Source: an uncultured Anaerovibrio sp.
Lineage (GTDB): Bacteria; Bacillota; Negativicutes; Selenomonadales; Selenomonadaceae
Length of the DNA stretch: 64,000 nucleotides
Reading direction: 5' to 3'
Assembly (NCBI GenBank): GCA_934203205.1
Contig: CAKPYV010000003.1
Span: 1 to 64,000 of the forward strand
Shown here: piece by piece, positions 1 to 8,575 of the stretch
Layout of the letters: each line of letters starts with the position of its first letter
How positions within the stretch are numbered: position 1 is the stretch's first letter
Notes under the pieces: generated by a model
Database searches by the model: none
Told to the model about the DNA's origin: nothing
The model's input: only the letters and a program-made list of their open reading frames with translations
Position numbers and translations under genes: made by a program

Positions 1-92
1 TATCATACCATAAAATTGTAATTTGAACAGTATTTATTTATAAATTTTTATAAGTTTATTTTAACTGTTGCTTACCCTTCCTGTACAGTTAG

Positions 93-105
93 ATTTTACC
101 AATGA
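93..105. repeat. 13-bp direct repeat, left copy
   Basis: ATTTTACCAATGA occurs here and again at 5607-5619, bracketing the three hsd genes. It may mark the ends of an acquired cassette or be coincidence in AT-rich DNA. The rest of 1-160 holds no gene that I can see. Confidence 0.4.
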
Positions 106-160
106 TTCAAGATTATGTCTAATATAAAGCACTGATAATACATTAGGCTAGCTGTTTTTG

Positions 161-1621
161 TTAAGCCAGCTGTTGACATAACTGTAAAAGCTGTTCCAGC
201 TTGGCTACAATACGTTTTTGCTCGGCTAATGGTGGCAGAGGAATTAGCGCCTTATATAATTTTGCATCATTTATCGCTGGATATGCTACTCCCTTGGCAT
301 TTTCTGTCGAATTTGCGTAGGAGTCAAATTCTGGACACAATAAATAATAAAATAAAAATTTGTTATAAAATCCTGTATGACAAGTTAAAACTGCAAACCC
401 CGTGCTTGCAATAGGCTGAAAACTAAATTCTCTATCCACTATACATATATTATGTAAATACGGCCGAACCGTAGAATAAAGAATATCTCCCTTTCCTACT
501 ATTCTTCTTGCCCTCGATGGAGCACTACCACTTTCTATTATGTTATCTTTCCGATTAAGCCGATGAAATCTGTTATCTATGGAACCTATATCTATGTAGC
601 AAAAAGTATCCATCGGTTTTGTTTGTCCTCTACTATATACCAAATCTTTCAATCTGCACCAGCACCAATTTTCTGGTATTTCAAAAGGGATTTCCTCTTC
701 CGTTATTTCAGGCAATGGTTTTTCTTTTTTGATTTTCTTTGCTTGCACCAGCTGGGCTTTTTCCTTTTGGATGGCTTTCAGTAGATCCCTGCCATTGCCT
801 TCCTCTGGTCTTTGCTCCACCAGCTTGCCCTCTATGGCCTGTTGGAGAAGACTATTTTTCAACTGCCCAGGAAATTTGCTATTTAGCTCTTGTAGTTCCT
901 GATAGGCCTGAGCATAAATTTCCACCTGAGGCAAAATTTCTGCCAAACGGGCTACTATGCGTTTCTGCTCCTCCAATGGTGGCAATGGAATTAAAATATT
1001 CCTCAATGTATTTAATCCAACTGTTTTTTGTGCCGTACCAGTGGCTTTAGCATCACATTGTCTTTTTACAGTATATGATCCGAGCACAATATACAAATAG
1101 TTTACACACTTGATAGGTTTTAACAATGCTATATGACGTTGAAAACAAAACTTTTTTGTTGTATTTACCTTAATAGGAATACCATAGGAGCCTGTAACTG
1201 TAAACAATATGTCTCCTACTTCACTGATTCTATTAGTTGACAGTGACTTATAGTAATCTTCATCCACAAATCTTGTATTTGATAAATCCAAGATTCCCTT
1301 TGATACATTAGAAATCACTATAAATGGTATTCCACTTGAAGTTTGAGGTGGTGCTTGATGGTCTCCGTCTATAATGCTTTTGCAAATATCCCCCAACCTA
1401 CACCAGCACCAATTTTCTGGTATAGCAAAGGGAATTTCCTCTTCCTTTATTTCTGGCAGGGGCTTTTCTTTTTTGATTTTCTTGTATTGCACCAGCTGGG
1501 CTTTTTCCTTTTGGAGGGCTTTCAGTAAGTCCCTGCCATTGCCTTCCTCCGGTCTTTGCTCCACCAGCTTGCCCTCTATGGCCTGTTGCAAAATACTGTT
1601 TTTTAGCTGTTGTGGTGTCAC
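161..1621 (-). CDS. hsdS: Type I restriction-modification specificity subunit HsdS
   Basis: DNA-recognition subunit of a type I restriction-modification complex; it directs HsdM and HsdR to a bipartite target. The 486-residue product has the classic two-half layout: a conserved segment at residues 6-76, a first target-recognition domain, the motif LIPLPPLEEQKRIVA near 210-224, a second copy of the conserved segment at 254-324, a second recognition domain, and a second LIPLPPLAEQKRIVA near the C-terminus. The start is GTG and overlaps the hsdM stop by 4 nt, so the two are translationally coupled. The two conserved segments are nearly identical in DNA too (650-862 and 1394-1606), which could allow recombination between recognition domains. 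The recognised sequence cannot be predicted here. Confidence 0.95.
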   Translation of the reverse strand: MTPQQLKNSILQQAIEGKLVEQRPEEGNGRDLLKALQKEKAQLVQYKKIKKEKPLPEIKEEEIPFAIPENWCWCRLGDICKSIIDGDHQAPPQTSSGIPFIVISNVSKGILDLSNTRFVDEDYYKSLSTNRISEVGDILFTVTGSYGIPIKVNTTKKFCFQRHIALLKPIKCVNYLYIVLGSYTVKRQCDAKATGTAQKTVGLNTLRNILIPLPPLEEQKRIVARLAEILPQVEIYAQAYQELQELNSKFPGQLKNSLLQQAIEGKLVEQRPEEGNGRDLLKAIQKEKAQLVQAKKIKKEKPLPEITEEEIPFEIPENWCWCRLKDLVYSRGQTKPMDTFCYIDIGSIDNRFHRLNRKDNIIESGSAPSRARRIVGKGDILYSTVRPYLHNICIVDREFSFQPIASTGFAVLTCHTGFYNKFLFYYLLCPEFDSYANSTENAKGVAYPAINDAKLYKALIPLPPLAEQKRIVAKLEQLLQLCQQLA

Positions 1622-3117
1622 GGCTTTACCTCCAGCATGGCTTCAATCTGAGCCAGTACATCATCAATCTTTTTATTTAGGCTGGTGCGCTTCCTTTGGT
1701 ACTGAGCAATCAGCTCCTCTGGTGGCAGAATTTCCTCCTCTTCATGGGGATAACCACACAAATCCAGATTGTAGCCATTGTCAGCAATTTCCTGAGGCGT
1801 ATATACCTTGGCTTTGGGCCACTGCTCCTCCATAATTTCCTGTCGGTGCTGCCACCAATCCATGAGTGGCGCAAAATGCTCCAGCTTCATAGGCTTGGTT
1901 TTGGAAAAATGCTTGTACCCCTCTGGCATATCCAAACGATAAAACCACACCTTGCCCTGATGCACCACATTATCAAAGAAAAGAATATTGGTGGTAATAG
2001 GTGTATAGGGCGCAAATACACTGCCAGGCAGACGGATTACAGTATGGAGATTGTACTCCGTCAACAGCTTTTTCTTGATATTGATTTTGGCATTGTCGTT
2101 GCCAAAAAGAAAGCCGTCAGGAAGAATTACCGCCCCACGGCCATTGGCTTTCAATCTATACATAATCACCGACATAAAAAGGTCAGCGGTTTCACTACTG
2201 GCCAAATCATCAGGAAAATAACCCTTGACTCCGTTATCCTCATGGCCGCCATAGGGAGGATTCATTAATATAACATCAAATTTCTCCTCCTCAGTATAAT
2301 CCAACACATTTTTCAGCAAGGAATTACCATGAACAATAGCAGGATTTTCCATATCATGCAGCAACATATTGGTAATACACAAAAGATATGGAAATGGCTT
2401 TTTTTCCATGCCGTAAATAGAAGCATCTACCAGAGCTGCATCCTTGGTATCTACTACCTGCTGTCTCAGCTGTCCCAGCCAAGCTGTACAGAAGCCTCCC
2501 GTACCACAGGCAAAATCTGCCATTCTTTCCCCCAGACGGGGAGCAATCATTTGGGCCATAAATTCCGTAACAGCACGAGGTGTATAGAACTCACCAGCAG
2601 AGCCAGCGGCCTGCAGCTCCTTGAGAATGGTTTCGTAGATTTCACCAAAGGCATGGCTTTCCTTGGTATCCTCAAAATCCACCTCATTAACCACATTGAT
2701 AACCTGCCGGAGATAAACTCCATCCTTCATATAGTTGTTGGCATCCTCAAAGGCTGCCAACACAATGGATTTTTTCATAGGGGTATCGGCCTGAATCCGG
2801 ATGCCCTCCAGGGCTATCTGGCCAGAAGTGCCCTTTACATCCTTGCCCTTCAACACAGAAAAAAGGGTGTTGTTGACAAAATCCAAAAGAGCTTCCCCCG
2901 TCAGGGACTGATTCACCGCCCAATTCCGCCAACGGCAAGGCTCTGGAATAATGGATTGATAATCATCATCCTCAAACTCCCAGATTTCCTCTTTGGCATC
3001 ATATACCTTCAAAAACAAAATCCATACCAGCTGTTCAATTCGCTGGGCATCACCGCTAATACCGGCATCCATACGCATAATATCCCTTATGCGTTTGACA
3101 AATCCACCTACTGCCAT
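1618..3117 (-). CDS. hsdM: Type I restriction-modification methyltransferase HsdM
   Basis: N6-adenine methyltransferase subunit of the type I system; it modifies host DNA with HsdS and is required for restriction with HsdR. The 499-residue length is usual. Visible features are an N-terminal HsdM helical domain, the SAM-binding motif FACGTGGFCTAW, preceded by the AGEFYTPR signature, and the catalytic NPPYGG motif IV. It follows hsdR by 3 nt and overlaps hsdS by 4 nt. The ribosome-binding site (GAGG) lies in the end of hsdR. The reading frame appears intact, so the system is probably active. Confidence 0.96.
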   Translation of the reverse strand: MAVGGFVKRIRDIMRMDAGISGDAQRIEQLVWILFLKVYDAKEEIWEFEDDDYQSIIPEPCRWRNWAVNQSLTGEALLDFVNNTLFSVLKGKDVKGTSGQIALEGIRIQADTPMKKSIVLAAFEDANNYMKDGVYLRQVINVVNEVDFEDTKESHAFGEIYETILKELQAAGSAGEFYTPRAVTEFMAQMIAPRLGERMADFACGTGGFCTAWLGQLRQQVVDTKDAALVDASIYGMEKKPFPYLLCITNMLLHDMENPAIVHGNSLLKNVLDYTEEEKFDVILMNPPYGGHEDNGVKGYFPDDLASSETADLFMSVIMYRLKANGRGAVILPDGFLFGNDNAKINIKKKLLTEYNLHTVIRLPGSVFAPYTPITTNILFFDNVVHQGKVWFYRLDMPEGYKHFSKTKPMKLEHFAPLMDWWQHRQEIMEEQWPKAKVYTPQEIADNGYNLDLCGYPHEEEEILPPEELIAQYQRKRTSLNKKIDDVLAQIEAMLEVKP

Positions 3118-3120
3118 TTT

Positions 3121-5502
3121 TTAACCTACCTCATCCTCGTATAAATATTTTTTTAGTTCCTGTACAGCCTGCAGGTATTCCTTTTTGCCGCCAAAAAGCT
3201 TGGCAATCCTCTGAGGACTGCCAAATTTGACAAAATCTGCCAGCTTCAGGACCTGAGTTTTTTCCATTTCCTTAATACCCAAATCCATATATTTTTGCAA
3301 CAGAACATCTAATACCTCTCTAGCCGCAGGGCCGAAACGGCTAAAGACATCCTTTTTCTTTACATGGGCAGCCCGCTCCCTACGGGTAAGAGCCTTTTTG
3401 CCATAGGCAATATAGCAGATAAAATCAAAATCATCTACATCTGCCATACCTTGATCCTCTTTTAGCTTGTCAATATCAATACCTGCCTGAGCCAGATGCT
3501 CTGCTATAACAGCCTTCCGTTCCTGCCCCTGCCATTGGCGGACAAAAGCCTCCAGAGAAGCATATTGCCCTAGAATATTCTTCTTGGTGTAATCAATAAT
3601 ATTTTCCTGTCGAAGCAGCTTGCCATGGGTATCGTAGACTGCAATGGTTTCATTGATAACCCGCACCTGACAACCTTCCTCTGTGACAAAATATACCAGT
3701 CGAGAACCATCCGTATCTGGCAAGCCATTTCCGGAGTTTTCATCTGATTCTTTGGCATCGGAATCACCTGATTTATCATCTTTGCCACCTTCACTCTCCT
3801 GGTCAGAAGCTTTGTCACTGCCAAAGCCTTCCACCTGCTCCACCGGACCATCCCATTGGGGATCTGCAAACAGGGTGGTAATATTGCGAAAATCCATGAC
3901 CACAAAGCTAAGCTTTCCTTCTTTTTCCCGCAATCTTGTACCACGGCCAATAATCTGCTTGAAGCTGGTCATGGAGGAAATCATTTTGTCCAGCACGATT
4001 AATTTGGTCATTTTGCAATCTACCCCGGTGGACAAAAGCTCCGAGGTGGTGGCAATAACTGGATAGCTGGCACTGGTAGAAATAAAATATTTCAGCTTGC
4101 TTTTGCCGTATTCATCACTGCCAGTTATCCGCACTACATAATCAGGATGCTTTAGCACCATATCCTGATTGCAGTTATTCAGAGCAATGCGCATCCTTTC
4201 TGCGTGGTCCTCATTGGTACAGAAAACTATGGTTTTCTGCATTCTGCCAGTGGTCTTGAGATAGCGGGTAATCGTGGCAGCTACCTGATTGATTCTGTCC
4301 TGGAGTACCAGATTGTAATCATAATCCCGGTTGTTGTACTCTCTATCCTCTATTTCATTGCCAAAATAATCTCGCTGTCCCTTGGTAGGCCGCCATCCGT
4401 CAGAAATGTCCATGGTTATCTTGATAACCTTGAAGGGAGCCAAAAAACCGTCATTGATACCGTCATTCAAACTATAGGTATAAATAGGTTCATTGAAATA
4501 ATCTATATTGGAGGTGGACTTGGTTTCCTTGGGGGTAGCGGTCATGCCCAACTGAATCCCATTGCTAAAGTATTCCAATACCCTGCGCCAACGGCTGTCT
4601 TCCTTGGCTGAGCCACGGTGACACTCATCCACAATAATCAAATCAAAAAAATCCGGCTGAAACCACTGGCGAAAATGCTCCTGCCCATCATCTCCCACCA
4701 TTTGCTGATAAAGGGCAAAATATATCTCATAGGCAGGCAGAGTGGCTTTGTCAGCTTTGGCAAAATTGATTTTGATAGATGTTTTTCTCAAAGGGGCAAA
4801 GTCCTGCTCCAAGGTTTGGTCTACCAGTATATTTCTGTCAGCTAAATAAAGCACCTTTTTGACCATGCCAGCTTTGAGAAGTCGGTAGACAATCTGAAAG
4901 GCGGTATAGGTTTTGCCTGTGCCTGTGGCCATTACCAACAGCAGACGCTTCTGTCCCCTAGCTATTGCCTCTACAGATCTATTGATAGCAATACGCTGAT
5001 AATATCTAGGAGGATAGGTATTGACATTGGTATAATAAGCCTGGTCTATAATGGCTTCCTCTGCCTGAGATACCACCTGTCCATGATTAGCGAAGGCTCT
5101 ATATCTAGCCTCTAGCTCTGCCTCGCTAGGAAAATCCTCCAAGGCCAGCTGTCTTTCCAAACCTGTGAGAAAATCGTGCTCCATAAAAGCATCTCCATTG
5201 GAACTATAGGCAAAGGGCAAATCCAACATCTGAGCATAGGTCATGGCCTGCTGCAATCCCTGGGATACAGAATGCTTATTGTCCTTGGCTTCTACTACGG
5301 CCAAGGGCTTGTTATCCCTCATATAGAGAATATAGTCTGCCCTCTTAGGGCTTTCCCGATGAGCCATATTGCCTCGAAGGCTGATTCTGCCATCTGTGAT
5401 TTTTGTTTCCATGGTAATCCTATGAAGAGGCCACTTTGCTGTAATCGCCGGAGTTATATATCGCAGCTTAATGTCCTCCTCAGACATTTGCTTTTTGTCC
5501 AT
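3121..5502 (-). CDS. hsdR: Type I restriction endonuclease/translocase HsdR
   Basis: Motor and nuclease subunit that translocates and cleaves unmodified DNA. Features in order: an N-terminal nuclease domain (VVEAKD in the expected place), helicase Walker A (ATGTGKT), a DEAD-box-like VDECHRGS, helicase motifs (GMTATP, QIIGRGTR), an acidic Ser/Asp/Glu-rich linker at about 3710-3850, and a C-terminal EcoEI-type region. The frame extends upstream to a TTG at 5592, but the family sequence begins around MSEEDIKLRYITPAI, so ATG at 5514, 5508, 5502 or 5487 are the realistic starts. None has a strong Shine-Dalgarno site; 5502 is a compromise. The order R-M-S on one strand indicates one transcript. Confidence 0.93.
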   Translation of the reverse strand: MDKKQMSEEDIKLRYITPAITAKWPLHRITMETKITDGRISLRGNMAHRESPKRADYILYMRDNKPLAVVEAKDNKHSVSQGLQQAMTYAQMLDLPFAYSSNGDAFMEHDFLTGLERQLALEDFPSEAELEARYRAFANHGQVVSQAEEAIIDQAYYTNVNTYPPRYYQRIAINRSVEAIARGQKRLLLVMATGTGKTYTAFQIVYRLLKAGMVKKVLYLADRNILVDQTLEQDFAPLRKTSIKINFAKADKATLPAYEIYFALYQQMVGDDGQEHFRQWFQPDFFDLIIVDECHRGSAKEDSRWRRVLEYFSNGIQLGMTATPKETKSTSNIDYFNEPIYTYSLNDGINDGFLAPFKVIKITMDISDGWRPTKGQRDYFGNEIEDREYNNRDYDYNLVLQDRINQVAATITRYLKTTGRMQKTIVFCTNEDHAERMRIALNNCNQDMVLKHPDYVVRITGSDEYGKSKLKYFISTSASYPVIATTSELLSTGVDCKMTKLIVLDKMISSMTSFKQIIGRGTRLREKEGKLSFVVMDFRNITTLFADPQWDGPVEQVEGFGSDKASDQESEGGKDDKSGDSDAKESDENSGNGLPDTDGSRLVYFVTEEGCQVRVINETIAVYDTHGKLLRQENIIDYTKKNILGQYASLEAFVRQWQGQERKAVIAEHLAQAGIDIDKLKEDQGMADVDDFDFICYIAYGKKALTRRERAAHVKKKDVFSRFGPAAREVLDVLLQKYMDLGIKEMEKTQVLKLADFVKFGSPQRIAKLFGGKKEYLQAVQELKKYLYEDEVG

Positions 5503-5606
5503 AATCATTGTCATCCAAACCAGCTCACATTTCTGCCACAAGGGCTGCCGAAAATACCGCCAACGGCCTGTGATGATGAAAGCCGTAGGCAACTTGTTTT
5601 ATTTAA

Positions 5607-5619
5607 ATTTTACCAATGA
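5607..5619. repeat. 13-bp direct repeat, right copy
   Basis: ATTTTACCAATGA, identical to 93-105; together they bracket hsdR-hsdM-hsdS. Confidence 0.4.
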
Positions 5620-5802
5620 AAATTACCCCTGTCCACTAATAAGATAAAAATTCCTAAGACCTCCACAAAAGATCTTCAGCAAAAAGAAATTAACCTTGAG
5701 GAATTATTGAACTATTTAAGAAAACTTATAAAAGAGGAGACGCCAGATTGTTTAAAAGAAAACTCAGAATTAAAATGTTTGATACGAATATACGACTTGT
5801 GA
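5616..5802 (+). pseudogene. Possible frameshifted small gene
   Basis: ATG at 5616 opens a frame that stops after seven codons. The adjacent frame is open from 5620 to the TGA at 5800-5802, codes for a Lys/Glu/Leu-rich peptide of about 60 residues and has no in-frame ATG. Removing one C from the CCCC run at 5626-5629 would join them into one short protein beginning MKITLSTNKIKIPK. No Shine-Dalgarno is visible and I do not recognise the peptide. A second overlapping frame (5748-5936, 62 codons) ends inside the terminator stem and is less convincing. The rest of 5593-6038 holds only the terminator below. Confidence 0.3.
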
Positions 5803-5921
5803 CATCAGCATATAAGCGCAGGTACAAAACCACAGAGGAAAAAGTGAGAGAAATAAGCCTAAGCAGATTGTCTCCATTGGCAAGAAGGCAGCTGTATTGT
5901 AAAAATACACAAAATAAATAT

Positions 5922-5961
5922 GGGGCTGGCGACTAATTTCTTAGTGCGTCAGCCCCTTTTT
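5922..5961 (+). terminator. Rho-independent terminator
   Basis: GGGGCTG and CAGCCCC arms enclose a loop and are followed by TTTTT on the plus strand. This implies plus-strand transcription through the orphan 5.6-5.9 kb region. It could also act weakly for minus-strand transcripts. Confidence 0.65.
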
Positions 5962-6038
5962 ATGGTTGATAATTTGCGACAATCCTCTGTATGCCCATAT
6001 CACCATATTCTAAAAATAAAGCTTTCAATAAACTACAA

Positions 6039-6305
6039 TTAAACTACGATTTTGCCTTTTACGCAATCCATTTTGGCCAGAATATTAGCTAGAGTAACCA
6101 GCTCCTCTTCCGTAAAACTGATTCCCTTCCCCATGCGCTGATGATCCTTGGACCAGGAACGAATTTCAAACTTAGCCTCTCCATCGTTCCAGGCAACTTT
6201 GTTCAGTTCTTTTTTCCAACCATTTGACATAGTGCTTATAACACCCTCTCTTTTTTCAACATTATAAGTAATCCCACTTTCCCCTACAATTGGCCGAAAT
6301 CCCAT
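6039..6305 (-). CDS. PC4/YdbC-family single-stranded DNA-binding protein
   Basis: An 88-residue protein resembling bacterial PC4-like YdbC proteins: a beta-rich core with GWKKELNKVAWND, then KFEIRSW and MGKGISFTEEEL leading into a C-terminal helix. Members of this family bind single-stranded nucleic acid as dimers; the cellular role is poorly defined. The start at 6305 has a strong upstream TAGGAGGT. Starting at the internal ATG would remove the first family strand. It is monocistronic, with its own promoter, and lies downstream of the yacL terminator. Confidence 0.8.
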   Translation of the reverse strand: MGFRPIVGESGITYNVEKREGVISTMSNGWKKELNKVAWNDGEAKFEIRSWSKDHQRMGKGISFTEEELVTLANILAKMDCVKGKIVV

Positions 6306-6353
6306 TTCTTTTACCTCCTAATAATATGTTTTAAGCTTTATTTCATGTTTATA

Positions 6354-6381
6354 ATATAACATGTTACATATCGCCTGTAAA
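6354..6381 (-). promoter_or_regulatory. Predicted sigma-A promoter of the PC4-like gene
   Basis: TTTACA (6376-6381) and TATATT (6354-6359), spacer 16 nt, on the minus strand about 50 nt upstream of the start. The rest of 6306-6555 is AT-rich with no other feature visible. Confidence 0.5.
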
Positions 6382-6555
6382 TCGTTCTAAATTTATCATT
6401 ATTGTTTTTTAGGGCATTTTTCTTTATAAAATAATGTATAAAATACCCCTAAAATCTGCCAAACCTTTTGACTGTAAGTTGAACACTCATTTATCAAAAA
6501 ACATCGTATCTCCTTAGCTTTAGACATGTGGAGTGTCAATCTATTTTTCACCACG

Positions 6556-6587
6556 AAAAAGGACATAACCCATAAAGGATTATGTCC
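6556..6587 (-). terminator. Terminator after yacL
   Basis: GGACATAA/TTATGTCC stem followed by TTTTT on the minus strand, directly after the yacL stop. Confidence 0.8.
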
Positions 6588-6599
6588 CTAAAAACCGTA

Positions 6600-7793
6600 T
6601 TATTCACCAACAGGCTTGGCAAAAATCATTCTGCCTGCAGAGGTCTGCAAAGCAGATGTTACCTCAACCTCAATGGCTTTGTTCAGGTGATAGCGGCCAT
6701 TCTCAATAACAATCATGGTGCCATCATCCAGATAGGCAATTCCCTGTCCCTGTTCCTTGCCTTCCTTGACTACTGTTACATGCATATTTTCGCCTGGAAT
6801 AACCACCGGCTTTACTGCATTGGACAAATCATTAATGTTCAATACTGGCACACCCTGCAGCTCAGAAACCTTATTCAGATTGTAATCATTGGTTACAATC
6901 TTGCCTCCCAGCTGCTGGCCCAAACGTATCAGCTTGGAATCAACCTCGGTAATATCCTCAAAATCCTGATTGATTATCTCTACCTGCAAGCCACTTTCTG
7001 TGCGAATTTTTTGCAGAATATCCAAACCTCTGCGTCCTCGTACTCTTTTCAAAGCATCTGCAGAATCTGCAATATGCTGCAGCTCTTCCAGCACAAACAC
7101 AGGAATCAACAGCTTGCCATCCAAAAAGCCTGTACCACAAATATCTGCAATACGGCCATCTATAATGACGCTGGTATCCAACAGCTTACAGCCTACCAGA
7201 CTGTCATAGCTGCCATAACCTCCTGCTGGCATAGCCGGAGCCACAGGAGCAGGCTGAGCTGCAGGCTGGACAGTGCCATCCTCCCCCAGTTTTTCCCTTG
7301 GCTTTTTCTTTAGCTTCATCATTCTGCCAAAAAGCTCACCAATTTCCTTTTGCTTGCGTACAACAATATGAATGCCCAAATAACCAAATACAATGCTGAA
7401 CAGCACTGGCAGGTAGTTACCAATTACAGGAATATTGGCAAAGGTTCCACCTAACAAATTCGCAATTATAAGTCCAATGGCCAAACCAACAACGCCAGCA
7501 ATAACATCCTGCAAAGGCATCTTGCTGAGCTGTCCTTCAACCCAGATAGAAAATTTCTGCAGCTTGGCAACAAAATATGGAGATACCAGATAACCTGCAA
7601 TGCCACCGACAACCATACCGACGCCTATCAGGATAACATTGGCCATAGTCAGCTTGTACAGTCCCATATCAGTCTTTAGTACCTCGGTACTAATCAACTC
7701 TGTCAATACAGGACTAGCCAAATGCAGTATCACACCACCTATTACTGCCAACAATACAGTAACAAAGAAACGTATAACTCTTATTAGCATCAT
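6600..7793 (-). CDS. yacL: Membrane PIN-TRAM domain protein, YacL family
   Basis: A 397-residue YacL-type protein. The first about 130 residues hold four predicted membrane helices. A basic, Pro/Ala-rich linker follows, then a PIN nuclease fold (LLDTSVIIDGRIADI with conserved Asp residues; a second acidic cluster at VTNDYNLN) and a C-terminal TRAM domain (GENMHVTVVKEGKEQGQGIAYL). PIN domains are usually metal-dependent RNases and TRAM domains bind RNA; the target of YacL is not known. ATG at 7793 follows AGGGGGTGA. It is the distal gene of the ctsR-radA-carD-yacL run, a conserved Bacillota neighbourhood in which clpC is missing here. Confidence 0.93.
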   Translation of the reverse strand: MMLIRVIRFFVTVLLAVIGGVILHLASPVLTELISTEVLKTDMGLYKLTMANVILIGVGMVVGGIAGYLVSPYFVAKLQKFSIWVEGQLSKMPLQDVIAGVVGLAIGLIIANLLGGTFANIPVIGNYLPVLFSIVFGYLGIHIVVRKQKEIGELFGRMMKLKKKPREKLGEDGTVQPAAQPAPVAPAMPAGGYGSYDSLVGCKLLDTSVIIDGRIADICGTGFLDGKLLIPVFVLEELQHIADSADALKRVRGRRGLDILQKIRTESGLQVEIINQDFEDITEVDSKLIRLGQQLGGKIVTNDYNLNKVSELQGVPVLNINDLSNAVKPVVIPGENMHVTVVKEGKEQGQGIAYLDDGTMIVIENGRYHLNKAIEVEVTSALQTSAGRMIFAKPVGE

Positions 7794-7912
7794 TTCACCC
7801 CCTTTCGCAACGTAAAATATATAGTATCAGAATGAAAATATCCTGTATACTGCTGATTTGCTCCTTTAGTCCCACAATCAATTAAAGTGTTTATTTGACA
7901 CACCATTAGCAT

Positions 7913-7940
7913 AAAAACAGCCTGTTGCACAAACAGGCTG
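7913..7940 (-). terminator. Terminator after carD
   Basis: CAGCCTGTT/AACAGGCTG 9-bp stem followed by TTTTTA on the minus strand. It suggests yacL may also have its own promoter in 7794-7912. Confidence 0.75.
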
Positions 7941-7966
7941 CTAACATTCTTTGTAGAGACTATAGA

Positions 7967-8455
7967 CTAATTATCCTTCTTATCAATCTGCTTCATCAGC
8001 CATTCCTCAGCCTGCTCCACAGAGCCAGCCAAGGCATAAGACAACTCACTGAGGAAAATCTGTCTTGCCAAATCCAAAAGCCGCTTCTCGCCACCGGAAA
8101 TTCGCTTGCGCCTATCCTGAAGAATCAGGTTGCGAATTACCGCTGCCACCTCCAGAATATCGCCAGACTTCAATCTGTTAAGATTAACATGGAATCTTTT
8201 GTTCCAGCTGCCTACAGGCTTCTCACCAGACTGCTGCAATACCTCAGCCACCTGCTCTATAGTTTCTGACGGGGAAATCTGCCTCAGGCCGATACCCTCT
8301 GTATTGTCCGTGGGAATCATAATCCTAATACCGCCTATTGGCAGTTGGAGAATGAAGTACTGCTTTACAGTGCCCATAATCTCACATTCTTCAATACCTG
8401 TGATTTCTCCTGCGCCGTGCATAGGATAAACCACTTGATCACCAACCTGCAACAA
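7967..8455 (-). CDS. carD: CarD/CdnL-family transcription regulator
   Basis: RNA polymerase-interacting regulator of the CarD_CdnL_TRCF family. The N-terminal Tudor-like RNAP-interacting domain starts LQVGDQVVYPMHGAGEI, and a helical DNA-binding C-terminal domain follows. Known members bind the RNAP beta subunit and stabilise open complexes, often at rRNA and housekeeping promoters. The frame reaches a GTG at 8461, but that codon overlaps the AGAGGGGG ribosome site. TTG at 8455 (5-nt spacing) matches the family start MFQIGD and is chosen; TTG at 8452 is also possible. It lies downstream of radA. Confidence 0.9.
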   Translation of the reverse strand: MLQVGDQVVYPMHGAGEITGIEECEIMGTVKQYFILQLPIGGIRIMIPTDNTEGIGLRQISPSETIEQVAEVLQQSGEKPVGSWNKRFHVNLNRLKSGDILEVAAVIRNLILQDRRKRISGGEKRLLDLARQIFLSELSYALAGSVEQAEEWLMKQIDKKDN

Positions 8456-8575
8456 ACACACCCCCTCTTACCAATTAACCATACAATTAGATTATAGCAC
8501 AAATTAATTCATAAGAAAAGCAATAATTTTATCATATATATAGAACCATGTCAATATATTATCTAAATTCAACTG

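Noticed and set aside
3710..3850. Acidic Ser/Asp/Glu-rich stretch in HsdR as a sign of damage
   Set aside because: The frame is intact and motifs on both sides are in order; linkers of this kind are common in this region of HsdR proteins.
5748..5936. 62-codon plus-strand frame after the hsd operon
   Set aside because: Its stop codon lies inside the terminator stem, it overlaps another open frame and has no recognised family; I mention it but do not call it as a gene.
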